DNA of 64,000 nt from Metaphire vulgaris (lineage: Eukaryota > Annelida > Clitellata > Crassiclitellata > Megascolecidae), in the NCBI GenBank assembly GCA_018105865.1, contig CM030853.1:907357-971356 (forward strand), read 5' to 3'. The translations under genes and the position numbers were made by a program. Below the pieces are notes generated by a model that had not been told where the DNA came from, made no database searches, and worked only from the letters and a program-made list of their open reading frames with translations. The number at the start of each line of letters is the position of its first letter. Position 1 is the first letter of the stretch. This document shows positions 62,201 through 64,000 of the stretch, in pieces.

Positions 62201-63059
62201 ATATGGCACTATCTCTTGTATATAAAAAGTGCTTGGCATTCAGAATTTTGCCTGTGGTATTCTCTAATGCGTAAATTGGACATTTTAAAGGACATTTTTA
62301 AACTACAGAGAATGGTATTGGCAGACGTGTGAATGGCTAGCACTTTTGACAGAGAAGTGAAGAGCACCTGCTAATCAAGTTTTTAAAAAAATATGGCACT
62401 ATCTCTTGTATATAAAAAGTGCTTGGCATTCAGAATTTTGCCTGTGGTATTCTCTAATGCGTAAATTGGACATTTTAAAGGACATTTTTAATCTACAGAG
62501 AATGGTATTGGCAACATTACTCATGGGGATGAACAATTGTACCAGATTTCATCACAATCTGAGATGGTGACGTCCGATTTTATTCAAAAGCGTGTTGATT
62601 TGATGCGGAATTACCCTTTTCGTATTTTAGCTTCGGAGGAAAAGTGAAATGAAATGATAATATTCATACCTGTACACTCTATAAGCACAATTATTACTTA
62701 GTATTGTTTATTTGGCACTGTATCGATTGTCATTTGTCTACGTACTGCAGCTCAAGCGGATTTTTTTTTAAATTATCAAGAAAATTTATGGTGCCAAATT
62801 GCATGGTAAGAGATAACAAAAACGTGTGCATACTTTGGAGGAAATTGTTCAAGGTCATGTACCCTATAACTGTGCCAAGTGGCATGCTTTTATCCAGAAG
62901 TGAACGATTCTTGGCTTTTATGGACTTTAGCCACTCAACTAATATCAATTATGCCCCACAGAGTCACATCACATATTATGAACTGGCAAATTTAAAAGCT
63001 GTCAAATCAGTAGACTTAGAAACTCTTAATATGTGTCATTCATTCATTCATTCATTCAT

Positions 63060-63104
<45 letters not shown>

Positions 63105-63225
63105 TTAATAATAAATAGATATAATTTTAAGTTAACAACTCTTAACGAAGCGAATTCAGAAGCGCGAACGTACCTTTCGTGACATCAATGATGTCTTCAA
63201 CAAGACTTCGGAAACGTTGTAACAT
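37828..63225 (-). CDS. SYTL: Synaptotagmin-like protein (Slp/bitesize), tandem C2 domains, 9 coding exons, 673 aa
   Basis: Coding exons in transcript order: 63225-63174, 57867-57133, 50499-50255, 44714-44530, 42044-41942, 41242-41081, 40045-39855, 38856-38648, 37967-37828. All junctions are GT-AG, all phases agree, and the total is 2022 nt (673 codons plus TGA). Domains: short N-terminus (1-17), a Ser/Asp-rich disordered linker (18-344) with a His-rich tract, C2A (about 368-490), C2B (about 505-640) and a C-terminus ending in [16 protein letters not shown]. The motifs [48 protein letters not shown] and NDFLGGVRL are diagnostic of Slps. Slps tether secretory vesicles to plasma-membrane phosphoinositides, and Drosophila bitesize organises apical actin (known for the family). 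The N-terminal Rab27-binding SHD is absent; it may be encoded upstream or missing from this isoform. C2A keeps loop-1 Asp but has His at the first loop-3 position; C2B has Arg at the first loop-1 Asp position, suggesting altered Ca2+ binding. Confidence 0.92.
38117..38492. mobile_element. pogo-type MITE family P, copy 2, interrupted by a hAT MITE
   Basis: Starts TA | CAGTAGAACTTCAATATAACG and ends CGTTACGACGGAGTTCTATTG, in the last Slp intron. The host sequence is split at 38162 by hAT MITE family A (38162-38344). Confidence 0.85.
38162..38344. mobile_element. hAT MITE family A, copy 5 (nested in pogo-type MITE)
   Basis: CAGGGACATTGCCAGGAATT ... GTCGCTACGCCCCTG, flanked by ATACTCGG / ACACTCGG (7 of 8). 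Confidence 0.92.
38522..38594. mobile_element. 73-bp piggyBac-type MITE, copy 2 (Slp intron 8)
   Basis: TTAA | CCCCTTAACTGGGGATCCC ... CACAGTTAATGGGG | TTAA, 54 bp from the end of Slp exon 8. About 85-90 percent alike to 32579-32650 by eye. Confidence 0.87.
38648..38856 (-). CDS. SYTL: Slp exon 8: C2B core
   Basis: 209 nt, acceptor gtttttag, donor gtaaat. It encodes [60 protein letters not shown] and [10 protein letters not shown]. All loop-3 acidic residues (WDYD...ND) are present. A 73-bp piggyBac-type MITE ends 54 bp beyond its 3' border. Confidence 0.94.
38874..38946. repeat. (TA)n(GA)n at Slp exon 8 acceptor side
   Basis: The microsatellite begins about 15 bp upstream (transcript sense) of the exon 8 acceptor; on the sense strand it reads (TC)n(TA)n and may serve as part of the polypyrimidine/branch region. 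Confidence 0.85.
38971..39132. mobile_element. hAT MITE family B, copy 3 (diverged)
   Basis: Shares TTTGCGCAAAACC, AAAATGTCGATG and CCTGGCTGTGCCACTG with copies at 18.0 and 26.7 kb. In Slp intron 7. Confidence 0.5.
39425..39600. repeat. Interspersed repeat with CTAGCACCCTCTA block
   Basis: GGCTATAACTTTTGATTT ... GCTAGCACCCTCTACTGAAA ... CAATGGC is shared with 49100-49300, in partly permuted order. Unclassified; Slp intron 7. Confidence 0.5.
39672..39799. mobile_element. MITE-like repeat family G, copy 2
   Basis: GTAAAATTGGATAAGAAAG ... AATAGAAGTTTACGTCCAAT, relative of 5549-5674; 56 bp beyond the Slp exon 7 donor. Confidence 0.55.
39855..40045 (-). CDS. SYTL: Slp exon 7: C2A-C2B linker and start of C2B
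   Basis: 191 nt, acceptor gtaattcag, donor gttcgg (weak). It encodes [40 protein letters not shown] and [20 protein letters not shown], then FCKG. Loop 1 has Arg where Ca2+-binding C2 domains carry the first Asp. Confidence 0.93.
40174..40516. mobile_element. pogo-type MITE family P, copy 3, interrupted by a hAT MITE
   Basis: TA | CAGTAGAACGTCGTTATAACG ... TTATAGCGAATTTCTACTG, in Slp intron 6, split at 40211 by hAT MITE family A. Confidence 0.87.
40211..40373. mobile_element. hAT MITE family A, copy 6 (nested in pogo-type MITE)
   Basis: CAGGGGCGTAGCCAGGAATT ... GTCGCTACGCCCCTG, 163 bp, flanked by GTTATAAC / GTTACAAA (6 of 8). Confidence 0.93.
41081..41242 (-). CDS. SYTL: Slp exon 6: C2A end
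   Basis: 162 nt, phase 0 to 0, acceptor tgttttcag, donor gtcaga. It encodes [40 protein letters not shown] and PLWHRLRDR. Loop 3 reads [10 protein letters not shown], so the first of the usual Ca2+-binding Asp positions is His, as in several Slps. Confidence 0.94.
41271..41345. mobile_element. TATAGCGCTTTC repeat, copy 2
   Basis: CATATAGCGCTTTCAAAAGC then AGTACACAGTTAT in Slp intron 5, close to exon 6. Confidence 0.45.
41942..42044 (-). CDS. SYTL: Slp exon 5: C2A middle
   Basis: 103 nt between tgtatag and gttagt. It encodes [20 protein letters not shown] and [14 protein letters not shown], the polybasic strand and NPVFNE-like motif of Slp C2A domains (here SPVFDE). Enters in phase 2, leaves in phase 0. 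Confidence 0.92.
42540..43230. repeat. Interspersed repeat family S, second tandem dimer (Slp intron 4)
   Basis: Two head-to-tail copies (about 42540-42872 and 42895-43230) containing CAGGTTTTAT, TTAATTCGC, CAAAATCCACATTTTC and GGGTTCGAAATAGAGCAC. Period about 358 bp, similar to the dimer at 15.2-15.86 kb. Confidence 0.75.
43303..43640 (+). pseudogene. LINE (RTE/BovB-like) ORF2 C-terminus
   Basis: The open frame encodes [57 protein letters not shown] and [19 protein letters not shown]. This is the widespread C-terminal tail (W-x-D-K-x-x-N-E-E, GHI-R, GR-R, DR-x-W) of RTE-type LINEs. It ends in a (ATG)n run (43626-43645), as RTE 3' ends do. 5'-truncated copy, antisense in Slp intron 4. Confidence 0.85.
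43719..43848. mobile_element. MITE-like repeat family G, copy 3
   Basis: AATGGTGCAAACTTGAATG ... CCTAACAGAAGCTTACGCCA; relative of 5549-5674. Confidence 0.6.
43859..44505. repeat. 27-bp minisatellite (more than 20 units) in Slp intron 4
   Basis: Unit ATGACACCTGTAGGCCATAC + ACTAGAG, near-identical across most units, with several truncated units (for example 43944, 44218, 44398). 27 is a multiple of three, so open frames appear on both strands; these are artefacts. It ends about 25 bp from the exon 4 donor. Confidence 0.95.
44530..44714 (-). CDS. SYTL: Slp exon 4: start of C2A
   Basis: 185 nt, acceptor aatccacag, donor gtgggt. It encodes [20 protein letters not shown], then the first C2A strands [20 protein letters not shown] and [18 protein letters not shown] (loop 1 with two Asp). 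A 27-bp minisatellite begins about 25 bp past the donor and a pogo-type MITE starts about 70 bp before the acceptor. Confidence 0.93.
44786..44973. mobile_element. pogo-type MITE family P, copy 4 (intact, no hAT insertion)
   Basis: TA | CAGTAGAACTTCGTTATAACG ... CGTTATAACGAAGTTCCACTG | TA, 188 bp, 72 bp from the Slp exon 4 acceptor. A left-end fragment of the same family follows at 45089-45135. Confidence 0.9.
44974..45280. repeat. Degenerate TATACA/TA repeat with pogo end fragment
   Basis: Alternating TATATACATA runs around a solitary CAGTAGAACTTCGTTATAAC end (45089). Confidence 0.75.
45300..47620. other. Slp intron 3, no second gene recognised
   Basis: AT-rich unique sequence; (CT)n at 46741-46767. 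No open frame with family resemblance. Confidence 0.4.
47630..47931. mobile_element. SINE-like family D, copy 4, with (TTA)n tail
   Basis: GAGGACAAGAGGGCAAAGAA ... GGATGGGTGGAACATAGTGG ... then CTCTAAATCTTATTATT and two ATT arrays (47775-47847, 47891-47930) separated by CCAAAACAGATATGGAACA. It aligns over about 130 bp with the reverse of 58141-58265. Confidence 0.75.
48193..48284. repeat. (ATCC)n microsatellite
   Basis: About 90 bp of CATC/ATCC; Slp intron 3. Followed by (CAT)n-rich DNA at 48340-48410. Confidence 0.95.
48700..48765. repeat. Short tandem repeat TTTGCGCACCAGTAG-like
   Basis: About three and a half copies of a 19-bp unit containing TTTGCGCACC. Confidence 0.8.
48815..49460. repeat. 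GC-rich interspersed repeat cluster
   Basis: Begins with a hAT-like end AGGGGTCGTCAATAAATGAC. A GC-rich block (CTTAAATATCCGAGGCCGGC ... GCAGGCTTTGCAGGCCCCAC) occurs twice, near 49017 and 49386, flanking a CTAGCACCCTCTA-type repeat related to 39425-39600. Confidence 0.6.
49460..50220. other. Slp intron 3, AT-rich
   Basis: A hAT-like right end GGTTAAGAACCACTGCTC at 49727-49744. Otherwise nothing recognised. Confidence 0.35.
50255..50499 (-). CDS. SYTL: Slp exon 3: linker with His-rich tract
   Basis: 245 nt, acceptor cgtttccag, donor gtgagt. It encodes [15 protein letters not shown], a Ser-rich run, then [15 protein letters not shown], then [20 protein letters not shown] and NSKSI. The His run is coded by a CAT/CAC microsatellite and may vary in length. 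Phases match exons 2 and 4 directly. Confidence 0.87.
50872..51020. repeat. GGGTTGGGTT-type repeats with a G-quadruplex pattern
   Basis: GGGTTGGGTT(G)GGTC-like blocks recur four times between 50875 and 51020. The first, starting at about 50874, has four GGG runs with loops of 7 or fewer. Confidence 0.6.
51155..51208. repeat. CCCCTTTGCATA 12-bp minisatellite
   Basis: About four and a half copies. Confidence 0.9.
51430..51520. repeat. (GGCA)n microsatellite
   Basis: About 22 GGCA units; Slp intron 2. Confidence 0.95.
51911..51994. repeat. (AAT)n microsatellite
   Basis: About 84 bp. Confidence 0.95.
52000..53500. other. Slp intron 2, no gene recognised
   Basis: AT-rich. A short degenerate ATGAATGGATG run at 53000 and (CA)n at 53359-53387. 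Nothing coding is supported. Confidence 0.35.
53506..53960. other. (GCA)n repeat followed by GC-rich patch in Slp intron 2
   Basis: (GCA)13 at 53506-53546, then GC-rich DNA to about 53960 that is open in several minus-strand frames. It could be an alternative Slp exon or internal promoter, but no frame shows family similarity and the annotated phases join without it. Confidence 0.35.
54507..54706. mobile_element. hAT-type MITE family C, copy 1
   Basis: CAGTGGCGTAGCCAGCTTTT ... CGTGCGACGCTGCTG, 200 bp. Left flank ATGAAACC, right flank GGGGTCGG: mismatched here, but each matches the opposite flank of copy 2. Confidence 0.88.
54707..55051. other. 345-bp segment between two direct MITE copies, bounded by GGGGTCGG repeats
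   Basis: Contains a hAT-like right end (TTATGGACGACCCCTAAGG, near 54816-54834) and a diverged family S fragment (54890-55000, CCACATTTTC ... GCGTTCGAAA). GGGGTCGG stands at both borders (54707-54714 and 55044-55051). Confidence 0.7.
55052..55216. mobile_element. hAT-type MITE family C, copy 2
   Basis: Same orientation and near-identical to copy 1 but about 30 bp shorter near the right end. Left flank GGGGTCGG, right flank ATGAAACC. Confidence 0.88.
55305..55510. repeat. Degenerate CTAC/CTGT/CT microsatellite
   Basis: Short (CTAC)n followed by CTGT and CT runs over about 200 bp. Confidence 0.85.
55520..57130. other. Slp intron 2, upstream part
   Basis: Unique-looking. 55926-56020 carries a single hAT-like end (CAGTGATATCCAAC ... 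GGGCCGGATCTGGCCCGCGG). No gene recognised. Confidence 0.35.
57133..57867 (-). CDS. SYTL: Slp exon 2: long Ser/Asp-rich linker
   Basis: 735-nt exon, acceptor tctctttccag, donor gtaagt, phase 1 to 1. It starts [20 protein letters not shown] and contains acidic/serine blocks such as [20 protein letters not shown] and [17 protein letters not shown], many potential casein-kinase-like sites. It is predicted disordered and matches the low-complexity linker of Slp proteins. An internal cag (57728) resembles an acceptor, but using it with the upstream gtcagt would break the frame, so one exon is preferred. Confidence 0.88.
58090..58265. mobile_element. SINE-like family D, copy 5 (reverse), with (AAT)n
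   Basis: (AAT)16 at 58099-58146 followed by GTTTAGAGTGGTTCAGTAGG ... GAGAACCACTATGTTCCACC ... CCCTCTTGTCCTC, the reverse complement of 47630-47775. Confidence 0.75.
58377..58815. mobile_element. hAT-type element, TIR CAGGGGTTCCCAAA, perfect 8-bp TSD
   Basis: 439 bp from CAGGGGTTCCCAAATTTTT to CTTTGGGAAACCCTG, flanked by ATCTATAT on both sides (58369-58376, 58816-58823). No transposase. Slp intron 1. Confidence 0.93.
58980..59280. repeat. (TA)n clusters
   Basis: Several TA runs, the longest at 59190-59250. Confidence 0.9.
59290..60600. other. Slp intron 1, no gene recognised
   Basis: AT-rich unique sequence; nothing supported. Confidence 0.35.
60676..61242. mobile_element. hAT-type element nested in the mariner MITE
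   Basis: CAGGGCCTGTTTTAAGAAAG ... GTTAAAACAGGCCCTG, flanked by ATATGACT / ATGTGACT (7 of 8). It repeats ATCACTGCAC near both ends and is itself interrupted by a LINE fragment. Confidence 0.87.
60710..61030 (-). pseudogene. LINE (RTE-like) ORF2 C-terminus with (GAA)n tail, innermost insertion
   Basis: The minus strand encodes [26 protein letters not shown], then (after a frameshift) [13 protein letters not shown] ... [19 protein letters not shown] and HGT-stop, the standard RTE-type LINE tail. A (GAA/AAG)n tract follows (60812 down to 60710) as its 3' tail. Inactive. Confidence 0.82.
61400..61480. mobile_element. TATAGCGCTTTT repeat, copy 3
   Basis: TTTCTATAGCGCTTTTAAAA ... GAAGTAGCTCCTTATTCCTA, related to 21600-21700. 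Confidence 0.45.
61541..61720. mobile_element. Relative of the 131-322 hAT MITE
   Basis: GGCCCGTGCCCCCTATTG, CTGCCC, ATGCTTAGAGGTTGCAACCC and the end TTGAGCCGCCACTG align with 131-322. The left end is degraded. Confidence 0.75.
61865..61975. repeat. GGGGTACCCCTAGGGGTA near-palindromic cluster
   Basis: GGTACCCCTAGGGGTA and variants repeat about four times; self-complementary blocks could form hairpins. Confidence 0.8.
61981..62161. repeat. Foldback: 49-bp inverted repeat arms around an 82-bp loop
   Basis: 61982-62031 (CAAAAGTGCTAGCCATTCAC ... CTCTGTAGTTT) is the reverse complement of 62112-62160 (AAACTACAGAGAATGG ... GCTAGCACTTTTG), with only one or two mismatches by eye. Confidence 0.9.
62114..62515. 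repeat. Tandem repeat with a period of about 189 bp
   Basis: CTACAGAGAATGGTATTGGC starts at 62114, 62303 and 62493; the first two units are nearly identical. The array contains the right arm of the foldback. Confidence 0.92.
62730..62948 (-). pseudogene. Possible P-element/THAP9-like transposase fragment
   Basis: A 72-codon frame encodes [40 protein letters not shown] and [12 protein letters not shown]. The order W-L ... G-x3-T-L ... F-L ... N-x-x-P-L-E recalls the C-terminal part of P-element/THAP9 transposases. Weak resemblance; may be chance. Confidence 0.3.
63041..63113. repeat. (CATT)n then (AAT)n
   Basis: Short CATT run and 16-17 AAT units, about 60 bp downstream (transcript sense) of the Slp exon 1 donor. 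Confidence 0.92.
63174..63225 (-). CDS. SYTL: Slp exon 1 (start codon, 17 codons)
   Basis: ATG (complement of 63223-63225) encodes [17 protein letters not shown] and ends in phase 1 at the strong donor gtacgt. The in-frame codon three before the ATG is TAG, which supports this as a real start. The last G plus AT of exon 2 gives Asp. The flanking DNA (63.25-63.65 kb) is GC-richer, consistent with a promoter. No SHD is encoded. Confidence 0.78.
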
Positions 63226-63249
63226 TGCGTTCTAACTGAGCACACAACA

Positions 63250-63650
63250 AACGCAGAAGAAGACTAAGCCAGTCACCGCAGCGACAAACTCATCCCGCTC
63301 TTCGTCATCCTCTGATTAAAATGTCTGTCAGAAATCCACGCAATTCCCCAAAACTAAAACCAAGCAATCGGCATCAAACGACTGCGGACGCGCGGCATCG
63401 GAAGGGAGCGAGACTTCCTTCCTCGGTTCAACTCCGTAAGGGTGATGATCAACCGGGCGCGGTGGACATGTGCGCAAACGGTCTTTGCTCCGCGCCTTCA
63501 CTCGTGCTGCACATCGCGATGACTGCCGCACGTATCTGCACTGTATGCCAACCGACCGCAAGGACTGCGCGTGTGTGCGTGCGTGCGTGTATGTGTGTGT
63601 GTGACGAGTGAGAAGGTATCTGCTGCCTACCGGTCATGAATATTGCAGTG
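63250..63650 (-). promoter_or_regulatory. SYTL: GC-richer 5' flank of Slp, probable promoter/5' UTR
   Basis: CpG-bearing stretch upstream of the inferred start codon, containing a GT/GC repeat near 63570-63605. No TATA box stands out. Inferred from position and composition only. Confidence 0.35.
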
Positions 63651-64000
63651 ACATGTCGGAAGAAGCGACCGATGCTAACAACTGCTTAGATATACACCAA
63701 CCATTGTCGTGCACGACACATAAGCGGCTCAAGCAGTGCGGAAAATCTATCTGCCGTGTGAGGAAAGAGAACCTCTGCTAACCGCAGTCACTCTGAGGAA
63801 TTCTTTCCCCCTTTCCCCCACAAAGGTTACCTTAACGGGGGGGGGGGGGAACTAAAACCAAACAATGACCGTCAAATGTTGCGCGAAACCTCAAAGCAAT
63901 ACATCTCTATCTGCCAAATTCTCAACCAGCATTTGAACGTCAGAGGCAAAGCACACAAATGATATAATCAGTATGAAAGCAAAAGCAAAGCAGAAAACTG
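63650..64000. other. Window edge, no gene recognised
   Basis: Poly-G run at 63838-63849; otherwise unremarkable. Further 5' exons of Slp, including an SHD exon, could lie beyond the window. Confidence 0.3.

Noticed and set aside
62704..63063. 119-codon plus-strand frame at 62704
   Set aside because: It ends in a CATT microsatellite and overlaps a better, though still weak, transposase-like frame on the minus strand.

Overview
The window is metazoan nuclear DNA with split genes, GT-AG introns, very dense microsatellites and many short DNA transposons. The gene content (a NIPSNAP, an FMRFamide-receptor-like GPCR, a synaptotagmin-like/bitesize protein) and repeat style (long ATT, CT and CAGA tracts, hAT/pogo/piggyBac MITEs, RTE-type LINE ends) fit an invertebrate, probably marine. 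The phylum cannot be fixed from this sequence.

Three protein-coding genes can be supported. (1) NIPSNAP, plus strand, 14.55-21.98 kb: ten coding exons whose phases all match, 300 residues, including a short first exon that encodes a textbook mitochondrial presequence. (2) A rhodopsin-family peptide GPCR, minus strand, 22.86-24.21 kb: 448 residues in one coding exon, convergent with NIPSNAP. (3) A synaptotagmin-like protein (Slp/bitesize) with tandem C2 domains, minus strand, 63.23-37.83 kb: nine phase-matched coding exons, 673 residues, with a Ser/Asp-rich and His-rich linker and no Rab27-binding SHD in this window. The genes are unrelated in pathway: mitochondrial matrix/quality control, neuropeptide signalling and membrane trafficking. 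Their proximity implies no operon-like cooperation.

Layout: 0-14.5 kb has no recognisable gene and holds MITEs and microsatellites. 14.5-22.3 kb is NIPSNAP, with a BED-finger hAT remnant in one intron and tandem repeats upstream. 22.3-24.2 kb holds a LINE scrap and the GPCR. 24.2-37.8 kb is gene-poor and repeat-rich. 37.8-63.2 kb is the Slp gene, whose introns hold nested pogo, hAT and piggyBac MITEs, a 27-bp minisatellite beside an exon, LINE 3' ends and a three-level transposon nest. 63.2-64 kb is the GC-richer 5' flank of Slp.

The most unusual structure is at 54.50-55.22 kb. Two directly repeated MITEs have exchanged 8-bp target duplications (A-element-G ... G-element-A), as expected if a small DNA circle recombined into a resident copy. 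Two palindromic octamers, TAGGCCTA and TCACGTGA, are each over-represented by an order of magnitude and are confined to the left 40 kb.
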